From: Bradyrhizobium sp. 141
GTDB taxonomy: Bacteria > Pseudomonadota > Alphaproteobacteria > Rhizobiales > Xanthobacteraceae
Direction: 5' to 3'
DNA: 64,000 nucleotides
Assembly: GCF_023074055.1 (NCBI RefSeq)
Contig: NZ_JADPKR010000103.1
Location: forward strand, 124,001-188,000
Below, in pieces: positions 41,122 to 50,300 of the stretch; the first letter of the stretch is position 1, and each line of letters starts with the position of its first letter. Below the pieces are notes generated by a model. It did not search any database, had not been told where the DNA came from, and worked only from the letters and a program-made list of their open reading frames with translations. The position numbers were made by a program, and so were the translations under genes.

Positions 41122-42072
41122 TCACCCCTTCCCGCGCACATCCATCTGTGGCCGGCCGATCCACGCCCTGTTGAGACATCGGGTCATCCAGTCCGGCTGC
41201 GGCTCGCCGCGCAGCCGCGCCTGCGCTTCCTGGTAGGGCCCGACGTAGCGCAGCCTATCCGGCAATCTTGGATAGATGCGCCTGATCCATCGCAGCGCGC
41301 TGTCGGCCGCCCTCTCGTCCCGATCATCGGCCTCAAACCCGAAGCCCGTGCGCAGGCGCTCCGGCAACATCCTCGCCGTGAGCGCGCGATACCAACGCGG
41401 CGGCCGCAACCACGGACGCGCGCCGCCAAAGATCTGCGCGGCTATCTCGCGTGCCGCCGGGCTGACGGTCAACGTCTCCGACTGCGTCATCGCCGCAGTG
41501 TAGGCCTTAAAGCCCGACCAGTCCGCCGGCAGGTCGTCCGCCGTCAATCCGAACAAGGCACCGAACAGCCGGCACTCGCTCCAGTAACGCTCGCGCTCCT
41601 CCGCCGAGAAAGGCGGCAGGACCAGATCGTGCGCCATGAGCGCGGACTCCACCAGCGTCGCATGAACCCAGCGCAGCGACGGAATGTCGTTGGCACAATA
41701 GCGCGAACCTGCCGCAAAGGGGCCGACTGTCTCGGGCATCTCGCCAACGATCATGCCGTGGCGCCGATGCAGTTGCCGGGACGATAGCAATGCCCGGTCG
41801 AGCGAGCCGAACACCATGGCAAAGACGATGTCGAAGGTGCGATGGAAGCGGCCGATCGGATCGGCCAAGGTGCGCGAATGCTCGGCGATGGCGGCCGCGA
41901 CCCAGGGATGCGCCAGTTGCAGCAACAACGCGCGTCCGGCGCCGAGGAAGATGACGGCCTCCCGGTCGATCCGCCAGGTCAGCGTGTCAGGACCGAACAC
42001 GCCCGCAACCGGTCCCGCCGCATTGGCGCGGACCTGATCGAGGGTCGATTCCAGATCTTTCTCGGCGACCAA
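41122..42072 (-). CDS. MpaB/Lcp-like oxygenase family protein (DUF2236)
   Basis: A protein of about 316 residues of the family that includes fungal MpaB and latex-clearing protein, which bind heme b. Conserved blocks: LTWRIDREAVIFLGAGRALLLQLAHPWVAA (described by ends), FHRTFDIVFAMVFG and ANDIPSLRWVHATLVESAL, which carry the expected His and Arg residues. Likely an oxidative enzyme with unknown substrate. The start is uncertain: no ATG lies in the plausible region and an ATG at 42273 would be antisense-frame translation inside ccoS, so I use the TTG at 42070-42072. Confidence 0.72.
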   Translation of the reverse strand: MVAEKDLESTLDQVRANAAGPVAGVFGPDTLTWRIDREAVIFLGAGRALLLQLAHPWVAAAIAEHSRTLADPIGRFHRTFDIVFAMVFGSLDRALLSSRQLHRRHGMIVGEMPETVGPFAAGSRYCANDIPSLRWVHATLVESALMAHDLVLPPFSAEERERYWSECRLFGALFGLTADDLPADWSGFKAYTAAMTQSETLTVSPAAREIAAQIFGGARPWLRPPRWYRALTARMLPERLRTGFGFEADDRDERAADSALRWIRRIYPRLPDRLRYVGPYQEAQARLRGEPQPDWMTRCLNRAWIGRPQMDVRGKG

Positions 42073-42145
42073 TGGCAGGATCTCGGCTGAGAACGAGACC
42101 GAACAATCCGCAAGGCCTGTGGCAATTCGATGAACGGGCAGGCCC

Positions 42146-42313
42146 TCAGCGTTTCGCCGGGGCTTCCTGCGGCTGCTCGTCGTCGGCGATGGCGCGCCAG
42201 GCGGCGCCGTCGAGATCGTCGTATTGGCCGCTGCGGAGCGACCAGAGGAAGGCGACGAGACCAGCACCTCCAAGCATCAGCGCCAGTGGGACCAGGATGA
42301 CCAGGATCTCCAT
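42146..42313 (-). CDS. fixS: cbb3 oxidase maturation protein CcoS/FixS
   Basis: A 55-residue protein: one N-terminal membrane segment (VILVPLALMLGGAGLVAFLW), then the family hallmark SGQYDDLDGAAWR and an acidic tail. CcoS is needed to place heme and copper in the cbb3-type oxidase. It is the last gene of fixGHIS, and its ATG shares one base with the fixI stop codon. Confidence 0.92.
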   Translation of the reverse strand: MEILVILVPLALMLGGAGLVAFLWSLRSGQYDDLDGAAWRAIADDEQPQEAPAKR

Positions 42314-44502
42314 CACATGATCTCCCGCGAGGCGCTGCGCGCGCGCAGCGAATTCAGCATGACCAGGATCGAGGATCCGCTCATGGCCGCCGCCGCGATC
42401 AGCGGCGTCACGACGCCGCTGATCGCAACTGGCACCGCCAGGACATTGTAGCCGATCGCAAGCCACAGGTTCTGCCGCATCAGGTGCAGTGCCTTGCGCG
42501 AAGCGTCGATGGCCGCGACCACCGGAGCCAGCGGCCGGCCAAGGAAGACGAGGTCGGCGGTGGCCTGGCTCAGATGCGCGGCCGAGATCGGCGACATCGA
42601 GACATGGGCTGCCGCGAGCGACGGCGCGTCGTTCATGCCGTCGCCGACCATCAGCACCTTTGCGCCGCGCCGCTTCAATTCCTCGATCCGCGCGATCTTG
42701 TCGGCCGGCGTGAGCCCGGCGCGCCACTCGGGAATGTCAAGCGCATGGGCCGCCGCCTTCACCGCCGGCTCGCGGTCGCCGGAGAGAATCTCGATGCCGA
42801 TGTTGCGCGCCTTCAGTGCCGCGATCACAGCCTGCGCATCCGGACGCAGGCCCTGGCGGACCGAGAGGATGAACCTGTCGCTTCCCTTGCTGAAAGCGAC
42901 GATGGAAGCTTCGGGATCGACCATGGCGCTGCCGACCAGTGCCTCCGCGCCGCAGAAAGAAGGGCGGCCAAGGCGGAGCTCGACGCCGTCCACGGTCGCA
43001 CGGACGCCCTGCCCGGCCTCTTCGGCCGCACCGACGATCGGCGATCTGGCGCCGGCCGCTTGAGCGACGGCGGCGGCAACCGGATGATGGCTCGACAGCG
43101 CGAGCCGGCCCGCGAGCTCGAAGACATCGGCGGGAATGTCGGCGGCATTCATCACTTCGAGATCGGGCAGCGTCAGCGTGCCGGTCTTGTCGAAGATGAC
43201 ATGGTCGGCCTCGGCCAGCCGCTCGATCGCGTCCCCGGAATTCAGCAGCACGCCGGACTTGAACATCGCGCCGGAGGCGATCGTCTGCACGGTCGGAATG
43301 GCAAGCCCCAGCGCGCAGGGACAGGTAATGATCAACACGGCAACGCCGGTCACGATCGCGTCATGCCAGGACGCGCCGGCAATGACCCAGCCGAGAATGG
43401 TGATGAGCGCGGTCGCATGCACCACCGGGGCGTAGAGCCGGGAGGCGCGGTCGGCGAGGCGCATGTAGCGCGAGCGCGCCTGGAGCGCGTTGTCGAGCAG
43501 CCGCGTGATCTCGGCGAGCAGCGTCGCCTCGGAGGCGGCCGAAACCCGCACCCGCAGGGTGCCGGAAATGTTCATCGATCCGGCATAGACCGGCGTGCCG
43601 TGCTCGGCCGTGACATAGAGCGTCTCGCCGGTGATCAGGCTCTGGTCGATCTCCGAACGGCCCTCGATCACGGTGCCGTCGACCGCGCAGCGCTCGCCGG
43701 GCCGCAACAGCACGATGTCGCCGGGATGGATCGCGGCCACCGGCACCTGCGAGATCTCATCAGATCCGACGAACTTCGCGGCCGTCTCCGCCTTCAGCGC
43801 CGCGAGATTGCCGGCGACCGCGCGGGTCCGCCGCCGCATGTTCTGGTCGAGGAAGCGGCCGACCAGCAGGAAAGTCAGCAGCATGATCGCCGCGTCGAAA
43901 TAGGCGTGCTCGGCGTGGTGGATGGTCTCGACCACGGACATGCCGAGCGCCAGGATCACGCCGATCGAGATCGGCACGTCCATGTTGGTCGTCTTCGCCG
44001 ACAGCGCGCGCCAGGCCGAGCGGAAGAACGGCTGGCCGGCATAGGCCGCCGCCGGCAATGCGATCAGCGCCGACAGCCAATGGAAGAAGTCGCGCTGCTC
44101 GGGCAGCATGTCCGAGACGTTACCCGACCACACCGGGATCGACAGCATCATCACGTTCATGGTGGCGAACGCCGCGACGCCGAGGCAGCGCAGCAGGAAG
44201 CGCGATTCGGCGACCTCCGCCACCTCCGCGCTCTCGGTCTCGAACGGATAGGCCTTGTAGCCGAGCTCCTCGAGCCGATCGATGAAGCGGCTCGGGTCGA
44301 GCGTACCCGCCTTCCATTCCAGCGCGACGCGGCGGTCGGTGAGGTTGACGCGCGCCAGCGTGACGTCGGGAATGGCAGACAGGCCGCGTTCGATCTTGGC
44401 CATGCAGCCGGCGCAGTGAACGCCTTCGACCGCGAGATCGATGTGCTGGACGCCCTCGCCCGCGGTCCGGACGTAGTGCGAGAAATCCCGCGTGACGTGC
44501 AT
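42313..44502 (-). CDS. fixI: Copper-transporting P1B-type ATPase CcoI/FixI
   Basis: A 729-residue inner-membrane ATPase that exports Cu+ for cbb3 oxidase assembly. An N-terminal metal-binding domain has CAGC (Cys30, Cys33). About eight membrane segments include the CPC site (394-396). The phosphorylated Asp438 is in DKTGT, with the TGE (about 291-293) and GDGMND motifs also present. The start at 44502 follows fixH by 11 nt; the longer frame upstream overlaps fixH and is rejected. Third gene of fixGHIS, controlled by the FixK box upstream of fixG. Confidence 0.95.
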   Translation of the reverse strand: MHVTRDFSHYVRTAGEGVQHIDLAVEGVHCAGCMAKIERGLSAIPDVTLARVNLTDRRVALEWKAGTLDPSRFIDRLEELGYKAYPFETESAEVAEVAESRFLLRCLGVAAFATMNVMMLSIPVWSGNVSDMLPEQRDFFHWLSALIALPAAAYAGQPFFRSAWRALSAKTTNMDVPISIGVILALGMSVVETIHHAEHAYFDAAIMLLTFLLVGRFLDQNMRRRTRAVAGNLAALKAETAAKFVGSDEISQVPVAAIHPGDIVLLRPGERCAVDGTVIEGRSEIDQSLITGETLYVTAEHGTPVYAGSMNISGTLRVRVSAASEATLLAEITRLLDNALQARSRYMRLADRASRLYAPVVHATALITILGWVIAGASWHDAIVTGVAVLIITCPCALGLAIPTVQTIASGAMFKSGVLLNSGDAIERLAEADHVIFDKTGTLTLPDLEVMNAADIPADVFELAGRLALSSHHPVAAAVAQAAGARSPIVGAAEEAGQGVRATVDGVELRLGRPSFCGAEALVGSAMVDPEASIVAFSKGSDRFILSVRQGLRPDAQAVIAALKARNIGIEILSGDREPAVKAAAHALDIPEWRAGLTPADKIARIEELKRRGAKVLMVGDGMNDAPSLAAAHVSMSPISAAHLSQATADLVFLGRPLAPVVAAIDASRKALHLMRQNLWLAIGYNVLAVPVAISGVVTPLIAAAAMSGSSILVMLNSLRARSASREIM

Positions 44503-44513
44503 GTCGAAGTCCT

Positions 44514-45005
44514 TCAGTTCAGGATCACGCGGTTGCGCGACAGGAACACGCGCGTCCCCCGCGCCTCGCCCTCGATCACCAAGTCCCACTGGCCCGGCGC
44601 GACGGACGCTGCGTTGCCGCGATAGAGGCCGATGCCGGCCTCGGTGAGCTCGACGGCGAGATCGGAGCGCTTGTCGGTCGGCCGCTCCAGGCGTCCGCCG
44701 AATTTCAGTCCGGCGATCGGCTGGCCGCCGGCATCGCGGGCTTCGACCTGGACCACGGCGCCACCGTCGTTGCGGCGCTCGATATAGGCGTTGACCTTCC
44801 ATTTGCGCGCGGCCTGATCATGCGCCGCCGAGATCTCGCGGTCGTAGGTCAGGCCGGCGGCATAGGGGCTGTCGACATCGGTGCCGGGCAGCGTCGCGAT
44901 CGCGAGCTTCATCATGGTGACGTTCACGCCGATCACGAGGCCGAAGAAAGCGACCAGCATCAGGAAGACTTTTGTTCCGGTCAGCGGCTTCGGGGCGGAT
45001 GCCAT
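44514..45005 (-). CDS. fixH: cbb3 oxidase assembly protein CcoH/FixH
   Basis: A 163-residue membrane protein with an N-terminal anchor (TKVFLMLVAFFGLVIGVNVTMM) and a periplasmic beta-rich domain with the GLTYDREI motif. FixH takes part in cbb3 oxidase assembly, probably with FixI in copper delivery. It lies 19 nt after fixG and 11 nt before fixI. Confidence 0.93.
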   Translation of the reverse strand: MASAPKPLTGTKVFLMLVAFFGLVIGVNVTMMKLAIATLPGTDVDSPYAAGLTYDREISAAHDQAARKWKVNAYIERRNDGGAVVQVEARDAGGQPIAGLKFGGRLERPTDKRSDLAVELTEAGIGLYRGNAASVAPGQWDLVIEGEARGTRVFLSRNRVILN

Positions 45006-45024
45006 GGCTCACTCCAGACTTTTC

Positions 45025-46491
45025 TTAAGGCGAGACGAAATTGTCGGTGGCGGAAGCGACCTCGCCGAGCCCGATATCGGTGACGTGGAAGCGAACGGGG
45101 ACCGACTTCTCCGGATTGTTCTCGGCCGGCGCGGTGACGAGCAGCCGCAGCTCGCTGGTGGAGTCGCGCGGGATCACGATCATCGGCCGGTCCGGGGTCA
45201 CCGAATCGACGCCGATCACGTGAATGGTCGCGTTGGCCGGACCGTTCGCGTCGATCGCGATGATGCGGTCGTAGCCGCTTTTGTTCAGCAGGCGCACCGT
45301 GTAGGCGTTGCGGATCGAGCCGTCGCTGAGCTTGACCGCGACCGGATTGCGATCGTGCAACACGTTGACGTCGAGCAGGCTGCGCGTCGCCAGCGTGTAG
45401 ATCATGAAGCCGCCGATGGCCGCGATAATGGCGCTGTAGCCGATGGTGCGGGGGCGGACGATGCGGTAGATCGGCGCCTTGCCTTCCTGGCGGCGCTGAA
45501 TGTTGATGTCGTTGTCGTAGCCGATCAGCCGCTTCGGCCGGCCGATTTTGGTCATCACGTTGTCGCAGGCGTCGATGCAGAGACCGCACTGGATGCATTC
45601 CATCTGCGGTCCGTTGCGGATGTCAATGCCGGTGGGGCAAACCGCGACGCACTGGTAGCAATCGACGCAATCGCCAACCTGCTCGCCGAGCGCGCGCAAC
45701 TCGGCGGCCTTCTTGACCGACGTGCGCTTCTCGCCGCGGTCGTAGCGGTAGGTGACGTTGAGCGCCCATTCGTCGGTGAGTGCGGCCTGGATCCGCGGCC
45801 ACGGGCACATATAGGTGCAGACCTGCTCGCGCATGTAGCCGGCGAGCAGATAAGTCGTCGCGGTGAGGATGCCGATCCAGACATAGGCGATCATCGGCCC
45901 CTGGAAGGTGACGAGCTCTTTCACCAGGGTCGGCGCGTCGTTGAAGTAGAGCACCCAGGCGCCGCCGGTCCACCAGGCGATCATGAGCCAGATCGAATGC
46001 TTGAGCACGATCTCGGAGATCCGCTCGAGCTTCAGCGGGTCGGAGGATTTGTCCTTCTTCATCCGCTCGCGCCGGTCACCCTCGACCAGACGCTCGACGG
46101 CATAGAACAGGTCGGTCCACACCGTCTGTGGGCAAAGATAACCGCACCAGATGCGGCCGCCGACCGAGTTCATCAGGAACAGCACCACCGCGGCCACGAT
46201 CAACAGGCCGGTGAAGTAGTAGACCTCCTGCGGCCACAACTCGATGAAGAAGAAGTAGAAGCGGCTGTTGGGAAGATCGATCAGCACCGCCTGGCTGGGG
46301 GCACTGATACCGCGGTTCCAGCGCACGAAGGGGAGGAAGTAATAGACGCCGAGGCAGACCGCCATCAGGCTCCATTTGATCCGGCGGAATGTGCCGGAGA
46401 CGCTCTGGGGATAGACCTTTTTTTGGGCCGCGTAGAGCGGCCCGTTGTGGTCGTCCGATGTGAGGTCTTTCGGGTTCACGGTCTTGTTCAT
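45025..46491 (-). CDS. fixG: Cytochrome c oxidase accessory iron-sulfur protein CcoG/FixG
   Basis: A 488-residue membrane protein with about five membrane segments, two ferredoxin-type clusters (CVDCYQCVAVCP and CIQCGLCIDACD) and a C-terminal periplasmic Ig-like domain. CcoG has been described as a cupric reductase that supplies Cu(I) to cbb3 maturation. It is the first gene of fixGHIS; a FixK box ends 57 nt before its start. Confidence 0.95.
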   Translation of the reverse strand: MNKTVNPKDLTSDDHNGPLYAAQKKVYPQSVSGTFRRIKWSLMAVCLGVYYFLPFVRWNRGISAPSQAVLIDLPNSRFYFFFIELWPQEVYYFTGLLIVAAVVLFLMNSVGGRIWCGYLCPQTVWTDLFYAVERLVEGDRRERMKKDKSSDPLKLERISEIVLKHSIWLMIAWWTGGAWVLYFNDAPTLVKELVTFQGPMIAYVWIGILTATTYLLAGYMREQVCTYMCPWPRIQAALTDEWALNVTYRYDRGEKRTSVKKAAELRALGEQVGDCVDCYQCVAVCPTGIDIRNGPQMECIQCGLCIDACDNVMTKIGRPKRLIGYDNDINIQRRQEGKAPIYRIVRPRTIGYSAIIAAIGGFMIYTLATRSLLDVNVLHDRNPVAVKLSDGSIRNAYTVRLLNKSGYDRIIAIDANGPANATIHVIGVDSVTPDRPMIVIPRDSTSELRLLVTAPAENNPEKSVPVRFHVTDIGLGEVASATDNFVSP

Positions 46492-46548
46492 CGCTTAGAA
46501 CTTCTCGAAGAGGTGCGATTAAACCTAGACCCGACATCGTTGCGCCAT

Positions 46549-46562
46549 TTGATCCAGCTCAA
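46549..46562. promoter_or_regulatory. FixK box upstream of fixGHIS
   Basis: TTGATCCAGCTCAA has the TTGA-N6-TCAA palindrome bound by FixK2/FNR proteins. The spacing from its edge to the fixG ATG (57 nt) is the same as for the fixN box. It overlaps the start of the terminator of the upstream fixNOQP transcript. Confidence 0.85.
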
Positions 46563-46563
46563 A

Positions 46564-46587
46564 CGGGGGCGCTTTTGTTCGCCCCCG
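46564..46587 (-). terminator. Terminator of fixNOQP
   Basis: CGGGGGCG and CGCCCCCG pair over an 8-nt loop 27 nt after the fixP stop; on the minus strand it is followed by TTTGAGC. The T-run is short, so some read-through into fixGHIS is possible. Confidence 0.6.
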
Positions 46588-46614
46588 CTAGACTCCTTTG
46601 AGCCACGGGATCTG

Positions 46615-47490
46615 CTATTTTCCGCCGCCCAGCGAGTGGACGTAGACCGCCATCGCCTTGATGGTGGCGGGATCGAGCCGCCCTTCCCAGGCCGGCATCA
46701 CGCCGGCGCGGCCCTGGCTGATGGTCTCGATCAGGCTCGCCTCGTCGGAGCCGTAGAGCCAGATCTTGTCGGTCAGGTTCGGTGCACCCATCTCCGGGTT
46801 GCCTTTGCCGCCGTCGCCGTGGCAGGCGACGCAATTCTCCGCGAAGATCTTCTCGCCCTTGGCGGCATCGAAGCCATTGCGGATCGGAAGGCCAGCCAGC
46901 GACCGCACGTAATTGGCGACCGTGACGATCTCGTCGCCCTTCAGCACGCCGTCCTTGCCGAAGGCGAGCATCTGGCCCTCATGGGTCTTGGCATGACCGG
47001 AACGCGCGCCGAACTGGATGGTCTGCATGATCTGGTCGAGCGTGCCGCCCCACAGCCAGTCGTCGTCGTTCAGGTTCGGATAGCCCTTGGCGCCGGCGGC
47101 ACCAGAGCCGTGGCAGGGCGCGCAATTGTCGCCGAACACGGTCTTGCCCTTGGCGCGAGCGAGCGCCAGCAAGGCCGGGTCCTTCTCGATGTCGGCGAGC
47201 GAGGCCGCGCCCAGCGCCACCATCTTGTCACCGCGAATCTTCTCGAGGTTGGCGAGCTCGACCGCGACGTCGGCGCGCGAGGAGTAGCCGAACATGCCCG
47301 TGGTATTGCTGGAGATCAGCGGCCAGGCCGGATAGACGATCCAGTAGGCGACCGCCCAGACGATGGTGATATAGAACGAGATCACCCACCAGCGCGGCAG
47401 CGGCGTGTTGAGCTCCTTGATGCCGTCCCATTCATGTCCGGTCGTGGACTTGCCGGAGACGGAATCGATGTCGCTATGATGATCGGTCAT
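46615..47490 (-). CDS. fixP: cbb3-type cytochrome oxidase subunit III (diheme)
   Basis: A 291-residue diheme c-type cytochrome. It has an N-terminal membrane anchor (WWVISFYITIVWAVAYWIVY) and two heme sites, CAPCH (123-127) and CVACH (220-224), with Met ligands further on. It donates electrons from the cytochrome bc1/c pool to FixO and FixN. Last gene of fixNOQP, 6 nt after fixQ, with GGAGGAG overlapping the fixQ end as its ribosome binding site. Confidence 0.95.
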   Translation of the reverse strand: MTDHHSDIDSVSGKSTTGHEWDGIKELNTPLPRWWVISFYITIVWAVAYWIVYPAWPLISSNTTGMFGYSSRADVAVELANLEKIRGDKMVALGAASLADIEKDPALLALARAKGKTVFGDNCAPCHGSGAAGAKGYPNLNDDDWLWGGTLDQIMQTIQFGARSGHAKTHEGQMLAFGKDGVLKGDEIVTVANYVRSLAGLPIRNGFDAAKGEKIFAENCVACHGDGGKGNPEMGAPNLTDKIWLYGSDEASLIETISQGRAGVMPAWEGRLDPATIKAMAVYVHSLGGGK

Positions 47491-47496
47491 GGTCTC

Positions 47497-47661
47497 TCAC
47501 TCCTCCCGCAACGGCAGGTGCGCTGCTTGATCGAAAACAGCCTTGTTACGGGGCCAAAAAGCGTAGGCGATGATCGCGAGAAAGATCGCGACGAACACCG
47601 GCGTCCAGATCGTCGTCACGAGCTCGGACGCTAGATTGTGGACTGTCAGGATAGCTTTCAT
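47497..47661 (-). CDS. fixQ: cbb3-type cytochrome oxidase subunit IV (FixQ/CcoQ)
   Basis: A 54-residue single-membrane-pass protein with the family pattern TPVFVAIFLAIIAYAFWPRNK. CcoQ stabilises the association of FixP with the oxidase core. It lies 13 nt after fixO and 6 nt before fixP, the standard order. Confidence 0.93.
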   Translation of the reverse strand: MKAILTVHNLASELVTTIWTPVFVAIFLAIIAYAFWPRNKAVFDQAAHLPLREE

Positions 47662-47674
47662 CGTTCATGCCTTC

Positions 47675-48409
47675 TCAGCGAAGATTGGCTTTCTCGTTGT
47701 AGATCTTGAAGTCGACCAGCGTGCCGAGCATCTGCAGGTACGCGATCAGCGCGTCCATCTCGGTCGGCGTGCCGGTCTTGCCGTCGAAATTGCGCACGAC
47801 GGCCTTGGCGTAGCGCTTGTTGAAGGCATCGGGGCCGGCATTTTCCGGGTCGGCCTGGGCCTTCAAATCGGCGCCAGCACTGGCGATCTGGTCGTCCGTA
47901 TAGGGCACACCGACGGTCCTCAGCGTGCGCATGTGGTCGGCGATCGTGTCCGGATCGACCTCGCTATGGCTCAGGAACGGATAGCCCGGCATCACCGACT
48001 GCGGCACGATCGCGCGCGGGTTGGTGAGATGGGTGACGTGCCAGTCGTCGGAATATTTGGCGCCGACGCGGGCAAGGTCCGGACCGGTGCGCTTGGAGCC
48101 CCACTGGAACGGGTGGTCGAACATGCTCTCGGCGGCGAGCGAGAAGTGGCCGTAGCGTTCGACTTCGTCGCGCAGGGGGCGGACCATCTGCGAGTGGCAG
48201 AGATAGCAGCCCTCGCGAACGTAGACGTTGCGTCCCGCGAGCTCCAGCGGCGTATAGGGCCTGACGCCGTCGACCTTCTCGATCGTGCTCTTGAGGTAGA
48301 ACAGCGGAGTGATCTCGACGAGACCGCCGATCGCGATCACCAGCAGGATGCCGACGATCAGGATGATCGAGTTCTTTTCGAAGACTTGGTGGCGTGTCCA
48401 GAACGACAT
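47675..48409 (-). CDS. fixO: cbb3-type cytochrome oxidase subunit II (monoheme)
   Basis: A 244-residue monoheme cytochrome c with an N-terminal membrane anchor (SIILIVGILLVIAIGGLVEI) and heme site CYLCH (68-72), followed by the signature SQMVRPLRDEVERYG. It transfers electrons from FixP to the FixN core. Second gene of fixNOQP, 12 nt after fixN. Confidence 0.96.
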   Translation of the reverse strand: MSFWTRHQVFEKNSIILIVGILLVIAIGGLVEITPLFYLKSTIEKVDGVRPYTPLELAGRNVYVREGCYLCHSQMVRPLRDEVERYGHFSLAAESMFDHPFQWGSKRTGPDLARVGAKYSDDWHVTHLTNPRAIVPQSVMPGYPFLSHSEVDPDTIADHMRTLRTVGVPYTDDQIASAGADLKAQADPENAGPDAFNKRYAKAVVRNFDGKTGTPTEMDALIAYLQMLGTLVDFKIYNEKANLR

Positions 48410-48421
48410 TGCTTTAGCTCC

Positions 48422-50071
48422 TCATTCCGCCGGCTGAAGAGCGACGGGCATCTGGGCTTCCTGCTCGCCGACGCGAACGGTCATCCAGAGATTGTAGGCC
48501 ATGATCAGCGCACCGATCAGGAACAGCCCGCCGCCGGCGGCGCGGATGATGTAGAAGGGATGCATCGCCTCGACGGTCTCGATGAAGGAATATTCGAGGA
48601 AGCCGAGCGAGGTGTAGGCGCGCCACATCAGGCCCTGGAGGATGCCGGACACCCACATCGCCGAGATGTAGAGGACGATGCCGAGGGTCGCGACCCAGAA
48701 GTGCCAGTTGACGAGCTTCAGGCTGTAGAGCTCCTTGCGATTCCACGCCCACGGCACCAGGCAGTAGAGCGCGCCGAAGGAGACGAAGCCGACCCAGCCG
48801 AGCGCGCCGGAATGCACGTGACCGATGGTCCAGTCGGTATAGTGGCTGAGCGAGTTGACCACCTTGATCGACATCATCGGGCCTTCGAAGGTCGACATGC
48901 CGTAGAAGGCGACGGAGACCACGAGCATGCGCAGCACGGGGTCGGTGCGCAGCTTGTCCCAGGCGCCGGACAGCGTCATCAGGCCGTTGATCATGCCGCC
49001 CCAGGAGGGCATCCACAGCATGATCGAGAAGGTCATGCCCAGCGTCTGCGTCCAGTCCGGCAGCGCCGTGTAGTGCAGATGGTGCGGGCCGGCCCAGATG
49101 TAGAGGAAGATCAGGGCCCAGAAGTGGATGATCGACAGCCGGTAGGAGTAGATCGGCCGCTCGGCGCGCTTCGGGATGAAGTAGTACATGATGGCGAGGA
49201 AGCCGGCGGTCAGGAAGAAGCCGACCGCGTTGTGGCCGTACCACCACTGGAACATGGCGTCCTGGATGCCGCCCCAGGCGACGTAGGACTTCGAGCCGAA
49301 CACCGAGACGGGGAGCGCCGGGTTGTTGCCGAGATGCAGCACCGCGATCGTCACGATGAAGGCGAGATAGAACCAGTTCGCGACGAAGATGTGCGGCTCC
49401 TTGCGCTTGATGACGGTGGCAAGGAAGACGAGCAGATAGACAACCCAGACGATGGTCAGCCACAAATCGGCATACCATTCCGGCTCGGCATATTCCTTCG
49501 ACTGGGTGACGCCGAGCAGATAGCCCGTGCCGGCGATCAGAATGAAGAAGTTGTAGCCCACCACGACGAACCAGGGCGCGAGGTCACCGGCGAGGCGCGC
49601 GCGGCAGGACTTCTGCACCACGTAGAACGAGGTCGCGATCAGCACGTTGCCGCCGAAGGCGAAGATCACGGCGGAGGTGTGCAGCGGCCGCAGGCGGCCG
49701 AAGCTGGTCCAGGGCAGGTCGAAGTTCAGCGCCGGCCAGGCCAGCTGCGAGGCGATGAGAAGGCCGACGAGGAAGCCGGCAATGCCCCAGAACATCGCCA
49801 TGAAGGAGGAGAACTTGATCGGGCCCATGTTGTAGTTCGGGCGGCCGTTGATCTCCGCCGGCGGCAGCGCCGCCGGACGGTCGAGGTAGCGGTTGACGAT
49901 GACGAACACCGCAGCCAGGCTCGCCGCCGCGCTGAGCGCGGCATGGAAGGCGAAGGGCGCATCGAGCGCCTTGGCCGAAGCGATCACGCAGAGGAAGGCG
50001 GTGACTGCGAACACGACAGCCAAGCCGCTTTCACCTGATGTCATGGATTTGGAAATGGAGGGCTGGCTCAT
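48422..50071 (-). CDS. fixN: cbb3-type cytochrome oxidase subunit I
   Basis: A 549-residue catalytic subunit with about 12 to 14 membrane segments and the heme b / heme b3-CuB center. Histidine-bearing blocks: LHTSAVIFAFGGN, WWYGHNAVGFFLTAG and TIGHVHSGALGW. It reduces O2 to water with very high affinity and pumps protons, which supports microaerobic respiration in root-nodule bacteroids. It leads fixNOQP; a perfect FixK box lies 57 nt upstream of its ATG. Confidence 0.97.
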   Translation of the reverse strand: MSQPSISKSMTSGESGLAVVFAVTAFLCVIASAKALDAPFAFHAALSAAASLAAVFVIVNRYLDRPAALPPAEINGRPNYNMGPIKFSSFMAMFWGIAGFLVGLLIASQLAWPALNFDLPWTSFGRLRPLHTSAVIFAFGGNVLIATSFYVVQKSCRARLAGDLAPWFVVVGYNFFILIAGTGYLLGVTQSKEYAEPEWYADLWLTIVWVVYLLVFLATVIKRKEPHIFVANWFYLAFIVTIAVLHLGNNPALPVSVFGSKSYVAWGGIQDAMFQWWYGHNAVGFFLTAGFLAIMYYFIPKRAERPIYSYRLSIIHFWALIFLYIWAGPHHLHYTALPDWTQTLGMTFSIMLWMPSWGGMINGLMTLSGAWDKLRTDPVLRMLVVSVAFYGMSTFEGPMMSIKVVNSLSHYTDWTIGHVHSGALGWVGFVSFGALYCLVPWAWNRKELYSLKLVNWHFWVATLGIVLYISAMWVSGILQGLMWRAYTSLGFLEYSFIETVEAMHPFYIIRAAGGGLFLIGALIMAYNLWMTVRVGEQEAQMPVALQPAE

Positions 50072-50127
50072 GCGGATTCTCTCTGAAAGAACACGCCGCC
50101 AGAAACCACATTCACCCTCGCGGGGAA

Positions 50128-50141
50128 TTGATTGAAATCAA
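50128..50141. promoter_or_regulatory. FixK box upstream of fixNOQP
   Basis: TTGATTGAAATCAA, a perfect TTGAT-N4-ATCAA palindrome. FixK2, encoded at 54617-55315, is the expected activator; the box centre is about 64 bp before the fixN start. Confidence 0.93.
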
Positions 50142-50216
50142 GAGCGGCACTTAAGTTCTGGATCGGCTCATTCTTTGGGGATTGCCCCGTATTTCCGCGG
50201 AGCCGGCAGTTGATGT

Positions 50217-50280
50217 GCCCTCTCCCCTTGCGGGAGAGGGCAGCGCCGCCGGGATATACAAACTCACTTGGGTGAGGGGT
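50217..50280. repeat. Intergenic repeat with CCCTCTCC/GGAGAGGG hairpin
   Basis: Starts with the hairpin CCCTCTCCCCTTGCGGGAGAGGG and ends with TTGGGTGAGGGGT, a widespread Rhizobiales intergenic element. It lies between fixN and the CBS gene. The hairpin part resembles 8711-8730. Confidence 0.7.
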
Positions 50281-50300
50281 GCAGCTCCGCGAGAGCAGAA

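Noticed and set aside
41122..42273. Start of the MpaB-like gene at 42273
   Set aside because: The first about 45 residues would be an out-of-frame translation of ccoS/fixS (Ser/Thr/Pro/Arg-rich), so a start after the fixS stop is more likely.
44881..47634. Very long plus-strand open frame (917 codons) opposite fixGHIS/fixP
   Set aside because: It is antisense to well-supported fix genes; GC-rich codon bias keeps the opposite frame open. Its translation is Arg/Asp/His-rich without any domain. The same applies to long frames at 47570-50038, 42484-44625, 51860-53881 and 5636-7111.
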